Shown: piece by piece, positions 46,882-59,150 of the stretch | How positions within the stretch are numbered: the stretch's first letter is position 1 | How the letters are laid out: every line of letters begins with the position of its first letter | Source: Gymnopilus junonius | Lineage: Eukaryota; Basidiomycota; Agaricomycetes; Agaricales; Galerinaceae | Assembly (NCBI GenBank): GCA_015501075.1 | Contig: JADNYJ010000001.1 | Coordinates: 372,001 to 436,000, forward strand | Reading direction: 5' to 3' | Length of the DNA stretch: 64,000 nt | Position numbers and translations under genes: made by a program | The notes under the pieces: model-generated | Database searches by the model: none | The model's input: only the letters and a program-made list of their open reading frames with translations | Told to the model about the DNA's origin: nothing

Positions 46882-49404
46882 CTACTCCAAATACATGTAT
46901 TTACGGAACCGCCTCTGCACTTTTCTCCCTCTCGAGTCCGCTATCTGACGTGCAAGTCGTATCCACGATCCTATCGTCAGGTCCCCCATCCGATACGGGG
47001 CATATTTGCTCTTCTCCGCCCCCCCTTCCCGCAGCGTCTCGGGCAGCAGTCCCAGCGGCACCGGGTACTGGAATTCCCGTCCCACATCATTTGGGTGCAG
47101 CGAGTCTATGGGATATGTCAGGTACTCCAGCTCGAACACTGGCGTGTGAGTCTTGTTCGCCCTCTTCAGCTTGGGGATGTAGTACTGTCCACACCGTCAC
47201 TAAGCTCCTCCATTCGCAGCGAGGACAATGCTTACCTGTGCGTACCCCAGCGGCGTCCATCGTTGGTTCAACTGCGACGGTGAGTTTGGGTCGTGGTACC
47301 ATGATCCACCCAGATGGCATCGCCATGTATCTCTGTATTCTTCAGTTTTGCAGTGCACGTTTTTGTCCCCTTTTCCCCCCGAGGGTGGCCAGGCTTTCGT
47401 TTTGAAGGCTTTTTTGGCTTTTTCTTCTTCTTTAGTCCACGCTCTTCATCTGTCGCACTAGTGTTGTATGAAAATACCCTGAATGCTGGCGTGTATGGGT
47501 TTGGCACAATAGATGGTGCGACATTGACAACAGCATATTCTGTCAGATTCGCCGACTTGGGTAGCGACCCCCAGTTGTCTACTAGTGTCTGGAAGAGATC
47601 TGCCTCACTGGTCGTTCTTGATTTCCCATCTAGGGCAGGGAATATTTCCAGATCTGCTGCCTCCAGGAAGAAAAACTGCAACGAGCCAGATCAGTATCAG
47701 AAGCCCAGAACTTTCATTAAACAGCAGCTTGCATGATCAACGTTCATATGCTGCAAAAATATTGATCAACAAGCGGCCGGTGCAAACAGCACGGAATGAC
47801 CTACTCCGAACAGATGCCCAAGGATGGTATCTTGGTAGCGCAACGCCAGATCGACATAGCGAACATACTAACAAATACATATCTCAGTGCTGCCATTTGC
47901 GGCAATAGACAAGTGTAACTCAACACATTCAGGGAAGTAATTTCCGGAAGAGGGTGGCACATGGCCTAGCAGAGAATATCAAACACTCCTCTTCAACAGA
48001 ACTCCTGAAAGACGTACCAGAAATCCAGACCTGAATCTGATTTTCAATAATGGTCAGATGGCTTGGCAGAAAAGAATCACACCTGCATGCCTCTATCACG
48101 ATACATTTCGAGTTGGACCTCAAGCCAATCAAATTGGAGGTTTCCAGGATCATTTGGTTGCTTGTAAGGACATCCGGCGACAACTACATCACAATGATAT
48201 CAACATTAAACATTGATTAAAGGTTGAACAGAGGAAAATTTGCCTTTGTTGGAATCATAAAAATACATAGTATTCAAGCTGATGACAGCCACGGAGTCGG
48301 GTATGACCTCTACCGTGTAATATGCCCCCTTTGAAAAACCTGGAGATATGGAAATGGTATAAAGGACTTCCAGATCCTGCACCGTATTCTTGGCATCATA
48401 TGTTAATTGCGAGGAGACAAGCAACTTACGAAGCAAACTCGTTCGTAATACTGTTAGGACCTGTTTGATCTATATCAATGAAGTACTACATCTCAGTGCC
48501 CAGAAAAGTGCGTACCCGGAGATAAAATATTCTGGTCGAGTCAAAGGGGAATTAATACTCTCGATATCCCATGTATTGAGCACTTACGTGCGCTGGAGAA
48601 GCGTTAAATCAGTCCAAGCATATGGAACAAGAACATTTAAGGACATACGCCAGACATCGTTGTTGCCTGAAGAGTTGAGTGACAGTTAGACCACCATTGA
48701 GATAAGAAAAACGAGCCTGACGGACCTAAGCTTGGCACAACAGGAACCCCCTGCTTGGTGAACACTTTATCCATCTTGTCAGCAATCACCCTGTTTAGAT
48801 CGTTGATTTCTGAGGGTGTACGGGGAATCTTGCGGTCATTATCATGTCTTCAAGTGGCATTAGTTGAGCACGCGACCCTGTCGTATTGCCTAACCTTGCG
48901 TTGTCTCCCGTCCCTAGTCACGCCTAGTTGAGCATATGCAACACGTTGAAGAGCGATGACGTACAAACTACGAAATCAATCTCATTCGCCCAGTTATCCT
49001 TCAAATAATCCAAAGTAAAGTTAGTCAGTCGAAACGGCGAATCGCATTCTCTGTAGATACAATAAAAAGACGTTCACGAGACCGAAATTAATGACGCACG
49101 CGTATGGCGTTCCGTAATACGATGCTACATTTTTCTTCTTCTTCGACTTTTTCCTGTGGCAAGCAGTGGACTCTGCTGCATGGGGTGCGTAATGAGGATC
49201 TGGATGAATATCCGTGATATGCAAGAATCGGCCATGCAACTTCTTTGGTTCTTTTAGAAAGGACATGAGTTATTTGTGTCCAAGCAGAATCGAATCTTAC
49301 TCACTAGTGTCCTGCACTTGGAAAGAAACCTGAGCCGGCGATGCGGCGATGTCGTCGACAGCAAACGCTGCTGTGAGCAAGAGGATATATGTTAACCAGT
49401 ACAT
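46882..49404 (-). CDS. PPN1: Vacuolar endopolyphosphatase
   Basis: Minus strand from ATG 49404; MYWLTYILLLTAAFAVDD supplies the single N-terminal membrane anchor. The metallophosphatase core reads GRFLHITDIHPDPHYAP (D-x-H), GDNAR joined to HDNDRKIPRTPSEI (GDNxRHD) and NND after VPVVPSLG. The family's C-terminal region is present: EYLTYPIDSLHPND and YRMGDLTIGSWIRLAR. The enzyme cuts long polyphosphate chains inside the vacuole. A lysine-rich insert (KKKKPKKPSKRKPG) lies before the last exons and another (KKSKKKKNV) near the active site; both may be processing or polyphosphate-binding segments. About nine introns. Confidence 0.9.
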
Positions 49405-49871
49405 GGATGAAGCAAGACAAGTCAATGCATTGGTTTCTGCAGCCAGCCTAGTTAAGAGACTGTGGTTCACGCAGTAGGAAGGACGCCTCGCACGTTCGTG
49501 ACGCGGTTGGCGAGGATGATGTCTGTCGGAAACGAAATTTAATGGCAGAGGTGCTGCACCGTCCAAATCTAGGCAGGAATCAACCCCATTTGGATTCGAA
49601 GGAAGTTTGATCGGTTGATGACTTTTTACTTTGCTCCAGACCAGACCATCTTATCTAAATTTATGTTCTATTGGTTTACTCAGGAATTACCTGGCTTCCT
49701 GGAGCCACTACGGGTATCTGTATCTGTACAACGTAACTAATACATGGCGCTGTCATGAGATGAGTATAAGACGAACAAGTGATGTACAAAAGATCAAGAA
49801 AGACAAAAAACAGTAAAAAAATAATGATAAAGACTGCGATGGTGGGGGTGATGCAACTGCGCGGAGAGTGC
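49405..49871. other. Intergenic stretch, no gene seen
   Basis: About 470 bases upstream of PPN1 and downstream of the hidden gene's stop. It is A/T-rich around 49740-49850 with A runs; the short plus-strand ORFs here are not protein-like. Confidence 0.45.
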
Positions 49872-50502
49872 TTACTTCAGCTTCGTGTCGATAGGACGTG
49901 TATGATTGCTTTCCTCGGTTTCTCTGTTAGCGTTGGGTGGCTGATGAAGAGCGAGGAGAACTTCGACGTTATTATCGGTGTTGAGAACACCTCTAATGGA
50001 CTTCTCCGCAAGGTGGCACACCTAATATCAGATCAGGAACGAGAGACATTGCGCCACATTTTTGGACTTACCCTGCTATAGCCGCCCGTCTGGAGTGGAG
50101 AACGACTACTGGCAATGGCGTTGTGGATGGCGTCATATGCATATCTCCTCCTAGGTTGACATTCAATTAAACCGAGCAGAGGCCAATGCACCAAGACAAT
50201 GACTCACAATATACTTTCCAACTCAGAACGGTTGCGCGGCAAGAGGAAAAGGTCCTCCCCGCTGAGATAGCGCATAAAAGCACGATACGAGGCGCATCCG
50301 GAGATAAGGGACTCGTCGACAGAGGGCTGGTCTGTGTGCCAGTCAAATATATTCTCACTGTTGGTAGAAAGGACACGTCAGTTAGAATATGACTCGATCA
50401 AGGGCGGCGCCTAAAAAAAATCGGAGCGGAAGGAGAAAGGACGCACGAAAGATGGTTGTGAGCAGCAGCTTCTGGACTATGGGGAGAGAGAAGCTTATCC
50501 AT
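49872..50502 (-). CDS. Hidden four-exon gene, unknown 144-residue protein
   Basis: Minus-strand exons 50502-50447, 50357-50208, 50150-50072 and 50021-49872 join in frame to 144 residues plus stop; introns are 88, 57 and 50 bases with GTGCGT, GTGAGT and GTAAGT donors. The protein begins MDKLLSPHSPEAAAHNHLSE, has a compact helical-looking core (CASYRAFMRYLSGEDLFLLP, SELESILRRYAYDAIHNAIA) and ends with VCHLAEKSIRGVLNT and a polar tail RPIDTKLK. No exon exceeds 150 bases, so no single long ORF shows it. I do not recognise a family and see no signal peptide or TM helix. The support is the consistent phase of three strong splice sites and protein-like composition. Confidence 0.6.
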
Positions 50503-50876
50503 TGAGGAGCAGAGGAGGTGGTGGTGGTGGTGGTTGAAGTGGAAGGTCTGAGTGAGCGGACTTAAAAGTGAACGACGGCGATATGTAAGCGGTGGCCGGG
50601 GTGGTTAATAAACGCTGACGCAATATATGAAGAAGAAGAATGGCCGGCAAATGAGCGTACAAACGTGAGAGACAAAAGGAATAATGGCGTTGCAGAGTGG
50701 CCTCTGTTTCTTGCAGCCAACTCTTTTTTTGCAAGCCCGATCTGACATGATACTTAAACTCAATTCCCCCGCAATTGATCAAACGTGCGCTCGGCCCGGA
50801 ATTCAATAATCAATTGTCGTCACAATTCAGGGTCACACTTGCGGCTTGCCCTCAGGCTCCGTTCTTCTTCTGTACC
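50503..50876. promoter_or_regulatory. Shared divergent promoter region, 374 bases
   Basis: Separates the hidden gene (minus) from acetoacetyl-CoA synthetase (plus). It contains a CCACCACCACC-type trinucleotide run on the minus strand near 50518-50536, just 5' of the minus-strand start. No further gene was found. Confidence 0.4.
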
Positions 50877-53716
50877 ATGGCTGATATCACGGAACAACCT
50901 CTCTTCCAACCACAAGATGTTGAATCATCAGCAACTTTTCGCTTTCTTAGTAAAGTCAATTCCACCCATAGCCTCAGCTTGCAGACCTATTCCGATCTCT
51001 ACAAATGGTCCACATCCCATCTTGATCAGTTTTGGGGAATGGTTTGGGACGAAACAGATGTGATAGGGACCAAGGGATCGCATGTCGTTGATAATTCTGC
51101 TCCACCCGTTGCAAATCCTGCGTGGTATGAACGTCCCGAGCCCAATTCGATGGACTTTCTGCCAATTATTCCCCAGGTTTGCAGATGCACAAGTCAATTG
51201 GGCCGAGAACATGTTACGCTGCCGATCAGAGAACAAGTTGGCACTGGTTGAAGCCAGTTGCGTCGTTTCATTTTTATCCAACTTGCGATCCAGGAGGTGC
51301 TAACACGGAATATCTGATATAGCTGAACCTACTCCAGAAGATCCGGAGCCGCGTTTGCGGCGCGTTACTTACGCTGAGCTCTACAACCTTGTAGCGGATG
51401 TAGCTTCTGCTTTGCTATACCACGGCGTTCGGCCAGGTGATAGGATCGCTTCGTATTCTTCGAACTGTATTGCACGTCTATTTTCATATCCCTCAGCAAG
51501 GATGTGCGTTGAATCTATTTTCGTAGGAGAATGTCGCCGCTTGTCTAGCAACTTCGGCAATCGGAGGAATCTGGGTCAGCGCAGCTGCCGATTTTGGGTC
51601 GGAGGGTGTAAACGAACGGTGAGCTGATGCGTTTCGTTTGTTTCTCCTGACCAATCAGCATCTCGAGATCAGTTTCGAGCAAGTGCAGCCCAAATTTATA
51701 TTTGCAGTCGACGCAGTTGTGTAAGATTCCGTTCTCTATTCCCTTCTGACATATTCTGGAAACCGTTCTAAATCTTTCATTATAGCTACAATCACAAGAT
51801 CCACCAGCATCTGCCAAAGCTTTCAGAACTATTGTCAGGCTTGGGGGATAAGATATCTCCGCCAACAGTCGTTATCAACAGTGTACTTTCTCATCCCCCA
51901 TCTCGCGAGGCCTGGGAGAAGGGCTGGCTTAGCTGGGAAGACTTTGTGAGACAGGGCCGAGAACATGCTCTTGGTCGTTCGGAGGATGGGGAGATAGAGT
52001 GGCATCGAACCGCATTTGATGCACCACTTTGGATCCTTTTTAGCAGCGGTACTACCGGTCGTCCAAAGTGGGTTTCGCACATGTCGTACAGGTCTCAGAT
52101 TTGCCTTAAAAAGAAATTGCACCAGGCCCATAGTCCACCGAGCAGGTGGAATGCTTCTTCAGGCAAAAAAGGAATTCGCGATATGTGGCGACCTTCGTCC
52201 TGACGACGTCTTTTTCTACTATACCACAACGTTGGTGATTAGCATGACAGAAATTTGGTCTCATGACACTGACAATCATCCAGGGGATGGATGATGTGGA
52301 ATTTCCTCGTCAGCGGATTGACCATTGGTTGCACGCTAGTCTTATACGATGGAAGTCCTTTACGAGACGTGAGTCTTTTGTGGAAGTTGGTGGATGACCT
52401 GGGCATCACCATATTTGGGACGAGCGCGAAGTACCTCGATCAGCTTTCGGTAAGGCATTTAGTTCCTCTTAGCTGCGCAATCTTTATTTATACGAACACC
52501 ACAGAAGTATTATCGACCGCGAGAGCATCATAGCCTTCGCACTCTACGGCATATTTATTCTACTGGATCCCCTCTTGCACCTCCTTTGTTTGATTACGTC
52601 TATGAACATATTCATTCTGGCGTACTTCTTGGCTCTATCACTGGTAAGTTGAGGACTGAACTTTTTCTGCTGTGCAATTCCAAGCAGATTGATTCGAATT
52701 TCGTAGGGGGAACGGACATTTGTTCTCTATTCGCCGGAATGTGCTCTGCGCTGCCAGTGTACCGAGGAGAGATACAATGTAGAATGCTTGGGATGGCTGT
52801 TGAAAGTTTCACCCCAACTGGAACTCCAAACCCTCCAGGTCAATCTGGCGAACTTGTTTGTGTTAGGCCATTCCCATGCATGCCGCTTGGCTTCTGGCCT
52901 CTTCCCGGATTTAGGACAGAAGTCGAGGTCAACGCAGCACGGGATAGGTTCCTCCAGTCATACTTTTCCGAATTCAAAGACGTATGGTGTGGGTGTGATT
53001 ATTTCTCGCATGTGTTGCTATACATAGCTTACCAGGCAATAGATCATGGAGATCACATTGCCATTACAAGTTCGAAATCAGGCAATGGAGGAGGATTGAT
53101 TATGCTCGGACGGTCAGACGGTGTCCTGTGAGCCTCATGTTCTCCGACTCCGTTCTATATATAGTCAACTGACCCCATGTCAAGTAACCCCGGTGGCATT
53201 CGATTCGGATCGTCGGAACTGTACGAGGTTCTTGATGAGTGCTTCACCAACCCCTCAGGGGAGTATATTGTTACGGATTACTTGGCTGTTGGGCAGAAAA
53301 TCGAGGGCGGTGCAGATGAACGAGTTATCTTATTCATCAAAATTCCTACAGGGCATACTCTCAGTTCCGAATTTGAACGGAGGCTGAAAGCTGAAATCCG
53401 TGCGCGTAGAAGCCCGCGGCATGTCCCTGCCCAGGTATGTTTTCCGATCAGAACTTACTCCACGTTTCTCAACTGACCTTCCACAGATAATTCAGGCCTC
53501 GGACATCCCATATACCTTGAATGGGAAACGCGTGGAAGTTCTGGTGAAGAAGGTGAGAGTGTTTCGTGGCGTTATTATTTCTGGACTCTGACTAACACTC
53601 GACAGATTATCAATGGTGCACCATTGTCCTCAGTAAACCCAGCTACATTGTCGAATCCCGAGTGCTTGGCATTTTACCGAGATATTGGGGAGGATTTACG
53701 GCGAGCTTACCCATGA
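50877..53716 (+). CDS. AACS: Acetoacetyl-CoA synthetase
   Basis: Plus strand from ATG 50877, about 13 introns, all joins in phase. The enzyme activates acetoacetate with ATP and CoA in the cytosol. Sequence landmarks: VANPAWFADAQVNWAENML, RVTYAELYNLVADVASAL, NCIENVAACLATSAIGGIWV, LWILFSSGTTGRPKPIVHRA (AMP-binding P-loop), SITGGTDICSLFAG, LIMLGRSDGVLNPGGIRFGS and IPYTLNGKRVEVLVKK with the C-terminal lysine. Length and order match the family. The intron at 51472-51526 has a GC donor (GCACGT): only that join gives NCI-ENVAACL. At the DVWYHGDH join the donor one codon later than the obvious one is needed to avoid a stop. No frame break was found. Confidence 0.94.
51472..51526 (+). other. GC-AG intron (AACS)
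   Basis: Donor ATT|GCACGT, acceptor TCGTAG, 55 bases, phase 0; gives NCI-ENVAACL. Confidence 0.75.
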
Positions 53717-54099
53717 TATCCCGCTCATCGTAACGTGTAATATGTAAACAGAAATATCTGACCCTACATAATCATGAATCGAGGCTCTGGAAAGTTGCAT
53801 TGCAGACTACAATGGCCACCGTGTGATTTAAAGCCGAGCTATACTTGACTTTAGTGGCTGTGCTGCGCGCCTCGAGGCTAGATAACTCCGTTCGTTCCCC
53901 ATCTTAGGATGACCGGGAGGTCAAATTTTCTTTTCCTCCAGGTTTCCCCTGGACCTCGCTGTTGCCGCGTTTTCTGAGCGCGGTCTGCCTTTGCCTGCCG
54001 TTCATTCTACCAGCCGGTCACGCCCTTTACGCTAGTCTACGACGCCCAGTTTCTGAGGTTCATGTTTGCCTCGTGTCCTTAATTGCCAGCCCGTTTATC
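53717..54099. other. Intergenic stretch, no gene seen
   Basis: About 380 bases between the synthetase stop and the first MARVEL gene; promoter-like CT-rich DNA with short ORFs only. Confidence 0.4.
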
Positions 54100-55365
54100 A
54101 TGTCGCTTTCCGCACCCCAAGTCTCCTCTCCCAATCGTCAACGTACCTCTAGAGCACGCATGTCGTCGCTTTTCAACACAATCCGTGCCTCCATCTATGG
54201 TGGGTGATACTTTGATTGCTCGGTTTGTCCTTCCTTAACGCAAGCAAAAGGCACGGTTATCCTCTTCACCGTAATCTGTCTGGCGATGGCAGGACACTTT
54301 CAGTCGGTATTAGCAGCTTCGGACCTCAGTGAGTAGGTTATTTCTTGCTTACACATCACCTTTTTCAATTCTTCGATATCTACTTCAGCTCGCTTTGTTC
54401 CATTCGCCATCTTCGTCTGTTCAGCAAGCATGTTTATTTTTCTGATCCTGTGAGCAATAATTCCCTTCATATTCTAAGAGCGCCTTATCGATACTCTCTG
54501 TAGCATCTCATTCAGCTTCTTCCTTCGGGAAAGGAATCCTATTTCTACAAGAATTGAGTTAGCGTCATTAGGACTGGCAGGGATGTTTTGGCTTAGTGCA
54601 TCATTTTTTTAGCTGTTGCATATGCAGTTTGCTCACCCTTTGACCTACAGTCCTTGGTGTATACTTGGCATCATCCGACGCGCAATCCGCCGATGTCGAA
54701 TGTTTTTCCTCTTCTGATAACTCAATGCCTTTGGACGATGCAAGTGCTGATTGTAAGCCCGCTTTTTGCAAACGTGGAAATTCTTAGTACTGAATTTCTT
54801 TGAAGTTCATACGGACCAGTATCAGGCTATGTATCGGGTTTTGAACACTTTTTCTCTCATGAACGCGGCGCTCGGTAAGCTTGATTCATATTCATGCATG
54901 TTTTCGTTTTTTGATCACTGGAATGCAGTCATTTTCGCTTGCCTTGCACTGCTTTTCCTTGCTGTGCGCAGGCACCGCAAAGGCGACGAGCACATGTGGC
55001 ATGGTCCGGTAACTTCTTGCGCTTGGTTCAATTCTTACGGGAATGCGCAGCAAACTCGGGGCAAAACTAGCAGTTCTAGTGTCCTTCCTGTTGCTTCTGC
55101 CTATATGGGTGAGCCAGTCTTCACCGAGAAGCCTGAAAGGAAAGCTAGTTCCAGACGCGATCGTGACCGAACCTATACGTCGACGCAGCCGTACGAACCT
55201 CGAAACCCACACCCAGCGCCTCCCAAGGATATACCTAGCAGATACACACGACAGGGTTCTGGAAACTCGCCGCGAAGCGGATCATCAGTGCGCGACTTGG
55301 AGAATGGAGGAATGCTGAACCCGTACAGCAGTAGATCGCGTGGTTTACCCCGACCCCCTCATTGA
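54100..55365 (+). CDS. MARVEL-type four-TM membrane protein
   Basis: Plus strand from ATG 54100 (MSLSAPQVSSPNRQRTSRAR), seven or so short introns. Four hydrophobic segments follow in order: TVILFTVICLAMAGHFQSVL, FVPFAIFVCSASMFIFLILI, IELASLGLAGMFWLILGVYL and ALVIFACLALLFLAV, then a basic stop-transfer and a long Arg/Ser/Pro-rich cytosolic tail (about 130 residues). A cysteine in the last extracellular loop (SADVECF) is typical. Fungal MARVEL proteins organise plasma-membrane domains (eisosome-associated Nce102 group). The domain call is by topology and pattern, not by a signature residue. It is the first of three small membrane-protein genes in a row on the same strand. Confidence 0.75.
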
Positions 55366-55779
55366 TTCCCATTTATATCTATTATATCTGTAACTTTTCT
55401 TTTCTTTTCTTGTGTACTGATGGTGGACGGATATAGATGATGGTTCGACTTAGGACCTTATTTCTCATGGTGTATAACTAGTCATGATGTATCTTGGTTG
55501 AGAAGATGATTTTGTACTTGACCTACATGGAATACAACGAATTATGAATTTTTCTGTTCGAGCATTTCGAGCATCTGTGTACAGCCAAAGATCGCACGAG
55601 TCGTTACGTCATAAGTAGTCAACAGCACAACTTACATGATCGCGGTTCGCGAAGACTTGCATTGCATTGGCTTTCTGCCTCTGCAATATATCTCCTGGGT
55701 CTGACACCCAAGATACCCGTCCCATTCCGATCTTCTCCAGGATTTTGCCCTCTTCTGACGCTGTACGAAATATAAAATC
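55366..55779. other. Intergenic stretch between the two MARVEL-type genes
   Basis: About 410 bases, T-rich 3' region followed by promoter DNA. No gene is supported. Confidence 0.4.
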
Positions 55780-56937
55780 ATGACTGTACGATTCGGAAAT
55801 CACAGAATAGGTTTTTACAGTGAGTGACTTCGCATCACGCGAAGCTCATGAAAACTAATCTCCTTTGCTAGTCTTCGTGTTCTTGTTATCAGGTAGTCTC
55901 AATCAAGAATTAGACGCTAGTGTATATCTGATTGGCCATCAGGTGTGGTTCTCGGTCTAGCCGCCAACTTCGCAAGCATATTCCTCCCAGGACACAACAA
56001 CAGTATGTCGCAGTAAACCTCTCATGTCAAGGTCAAGTTCCACTTGACCTTATAACGACAGGAGACTTCACAACGTTTGCGTTGGTTGTTCCATCTTTGA
56101 CGATATTCACTTTTTTACTAACGTAAGCAGTTAAACCTCCCTGGAGAATTTTACCTTTATGTATCTCTTTCTATCTAGGTTACAATGGGCAACACCACAA
56201 ATAGAGGCAGTGGTATTATCCATATTGGGTATTCTGTGGTTAGGTGTGATTCAGAGTATCATTTTATCGTCCTTCGACGCTCATTCATCTCCAAGCCATG
56301 GGTGCATGGGCAACGTACGACTCGATTCAACTTGCTGCTAGATTCTGCCAAACGTTTAACCTCTTCCATCTATTTCAGTGACATCATAAGCCCACAACAA
56401 TGCGATGTACTGGGTGGACAGAAAATACCGGCAAAAAATGGCAGCCAAAGTGAGCCTAGCAAACTTTGCTCAATAAGACTTGACCTACTTACTTTTCTTC
56501 AGCTAACTCTCAAGCGTTCTGTTATGAGATGAAGGTCATCCAAGCCTTCTCATGGACTCTATTTTGCGTGTTCGTGATTGCATTCGCCATCCTACTCCAA
56601 CTTGTTACTCTTGCGCAACAATTTGGGCGCTACTTGATTTGGACTGAACCTATAAGAGGTATTTTTTCCCTGTTTGCTCTCAGATTTTTTCCACTTATCT
56701 TGAAACCACCCTCAAGAACTTCCCTGGTTTGGCGAAATGCCAGGATATTATAATACCAGTAACCGGATGCCCAATGCAAATACGTACTACCCGCCTCCAT
56801 CTGCAGGAGGGTATGGGTATCCGTATCAAGGTGGAATGCCGATGCCTCAACCAGGCAATTCTATCATAATCCAACCGAATCCAAATGGCGGCCCTCCTAC
56901 AATAACTCAAATGCCACTGTCTACGATGCCTGTGTGA
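55780..56937 (+). CDS. Second MARVEL-type four-TM membrane protein with micro-exons
   Basis: Nine exons (55780-55819, 55872-55892, 55943-56002, 56062-56122, 56179-56243, 56296-56314, 56379-56449, 56503-56658, 56717-56937) encode 237 residues. TM segments: IFVFLLSGVVLGLAANF, FTTFALVVPSLTIFTFLLT, AVVLSILGILWLAMGAWAT and SWTLFCVFVIAFAILLQLV. The third-to-fourth loop has a cysteine (PQQCDVLGG) and a second (AFCYEMK). The tail is Tyr/Pro/Gly-rich (YYPPPSAGGYGYPYQGG). Exons of 21 and 19 bases were forced by frame; a read-through of the 19-base exon's donor meets a stop. It looks like a paralogue in topology, though not in close sequence, of the upstream gene. Confidence 0.78.
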
Positions 56938-57180
56938 TGGAACGAGGTGCGTCATCGACCAAGGCGCGGTCCAGCTTCATCTCATTTTGACGTCGTGCAA
57001 AGGGGTTGTAGGATATCTCGATGATCATTATGTGTTTCACTTACGTTTGAGAGTCGTCTGGCTTGCCTCATGGCGCCAACGTGGTTTATATACCTTGTAT
57101 AATATATTCCAGCAAGTCATTAGATTGGCGAGACTGCACTTATTTCATCACCTTCAGTCCGCTCAATATCCCTCACTCAA

Positions 57181-57829
57181 ATGTCTCTCTTCAGTAAAAA
57201 CCCTATACGATCAGCCGCGACAGGTATTGATGAATGTACCAGGTTGTGATGGAATACTCATATTATGCCTCAGCCGCTGTAGTGGTCTCAGTGGCACATT
57301 TTGCAACAAAATCTTTGACATCGCTGCGTATGCTTCGGCATTCTAGAACCATGAAATCTTTCACTGATAATCTGCGCCTTATTCATAGATGCCTTCCATT
57401 TGACCCAAACGTCCATTGCCATTCTGGCCATATCGGCACTTTTATTCATGTGAGTAAGACTCAAATATAATCCTAGGCATGTCAAACCCTCAATCACGAC
57501 GTGGTAGCATTATGGTGCACCATCGAATGGACGGCCAGATCATGAGCCAGACGCAGGAAGAGATGGCAGTGATAGGTGTATTCGCATTGTTCTGGGTCGG
57601 TGAGTCCAACAGGTCCATGCCAAAAACATACCAGAAACGCCAAAGTTGACTATCCACGGCTGATTTGGCAACTATAGTCTTTCTAGTTGGATATCGGTCC
57701 TTTATGAGCAAGCAAAGCGGAGGCGTTACTGATCTTGGAGCTCCCAAAGCATCCTCTCAGGACTGGCAGGACCCATGCACGCGGGACGGTGTATACTGCG
57801 TATACGAGGAGTACTACACATACTTCTGA
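57181..57829 (+). CDS. Small two-TM protein of unknown function
   Basis: Exons 57181-57223, 57283-57327, 57389-57449, 57508-57599 and 57678-57829 give 130 residues. After MSLFSKNPIRSAATVVSVAH come two hydrophobic helices, TSIAILAISALLFIIMVHH and EMAVIGVFALFWVVFLVGYR, and a soluble tail with two cysteines and DPCTRDGVYCVYEEYYTYF at the C-terminus. The model was fixed by excluding a 27-base intron (57450-57476) that is too short. I recognise no family. It follows the two MARVEL-type genes on the same strand. Confidence 0.6.
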
Positions 57830-58251
57830 GCAGACTATGTAGGCCATAGATACGCTGTGCATCCCTTGCCTTCGCAGAAGCGTTTTTAAATTATTTTAGG
57901 ACGACATGACCATAGACTCGGCCTTCTTGATATGCACCGTAACACGAGGCAAACTCTAGACAAAAGCGAATCGTGGCATTGACGAGGAGACAGAACGCAA
58001 AGACGCAGTCAAGCAGTCTTTCGGATCAAGATGAGACCTCTTTGTTGTACGTGAGATGAGTTGCTGGCAGAGTGCTGAAGCAAGGTTTGCAATGTGATTT
58101 ATCATTTCGGCCATTGCCGATGCCCCCTATAATCACCTCTTTAATCCGACCACTATAAGTACTACCTGCTTATCATACCTTTGACATTCTTCCAACCCTC
58201 CAGCCATCCCTTTCATCCCTGCCTTGATCGATTAAGTCCCTTGAAGCCACT
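57830..58251. other. Intergenic stretch, no gene seen
   Basis: About 420 bases of 3' UTR and UBC8 promoter; no coding or RNA gene signal recognised. Confidence 0.45.
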
Positions 58252-59150
58252 ATGATAAGTTTTGCTTTTGCTTATCTTGCGCCTAAACTGATCCTCAGTG
58301 TCCTGTCTTTACTCCAACCCTGGCAAACGGCGCATCGAGACTGATGTCATGAAAATGTAGTGTTCACTTCTTAGGCTCTCGCTGGTTGGATGGTATACTC
58401 ACGTATCTATTCCTAGGCTTATGTCAGACTACGAGGTCTCTCTCGTAAATGACAATATGCAGGAATTTTATGTCCGTTTCTATGGTCCTGCCGAAAGTGA
58501 GTGCGGTAGCTCTTGATAGCTGGGAGGTGTGTCTGACTCATTGCAATTCCGTATCTAATAGCACCATTCGCTGGGGGTGTTTGGAAGATTCATGTCGAAT
58601 TACCAGACCAGTATCCGTTCAAGTCACCCAGTATTGGCTTTATGAACAAGATCTTCCACCCGAACATCGACGAACTGTAGGTCTCCTTCGCTCTAACCAC
58701 TCGTCCTTTGCGGGTTTGTCAACTAATCATGTTCAGAAGTGGTTCTGTTTGTCTGGACGTGATTAATCAGACTTGGTCGCCTATGTTTGGTGTGTTTAGA
58801 TGATTCGGAATGTTGAATGACTCGCCACTGACCATTCTTGACAACACAGATATGATCAATATTTTCGAAGTCTTTCTACCCCAGCTTTTGCGCTATCCAA
58901 ATCCGAATGATCCATTGAATGGCGAGGCGGCAGCGCTGCTCATGAGGCATCCCAAAGAATACGACGCCAAGGTTAAAGGTACATTTAAAAGCTTATGGTC
59001 GAGTCCTAAGAATTTTATGTTTCGCTTGCAGAGTATGTTCAGAGGTTTGCTACGAAAGAAGCCGCAGACGCCGCCACAGATAAGAATGAGGACGAAGACC
59101 AAGATGAGGAAATGAGCGATATTGGCAGCATTAGTGATGACGGCGAGTAG
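58252..59150 (+). CDS. UBC8: Ubiquitin-conjugating enzyme E2 UBC8/UBE2H type
   Basis: Plus strand, about six introns. The UBC fold is clear: [72 protein letters not shown] (active-site Cys in SVCLDV) and [26 protein letters not shown]. An acidic tail ([13 protein letters not shown]) follows, as in UBE2H. In yeast Ubc8 works with the GID ligase in degrading gluconeogenic enzymes. The start is uncertain: ATG 58252 joined over a 40-base intron (58259-58298) gives [14 protein letters not shown], but 40 bases is short for this genome. Confidence 0.92.

Noticed and set aside
46878..47736. Long plus-strand ORFs (175 and 140 residues)
   Set aside because: They are antisense to exons of PPN1, whose minus-strand frame has conserved family sequence.
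57450..57476. 27-base intron in the small two-TM gene
   Set aside because: Too short; the downstream AG at 57507 gives 58 bases and keeps both TM helices.
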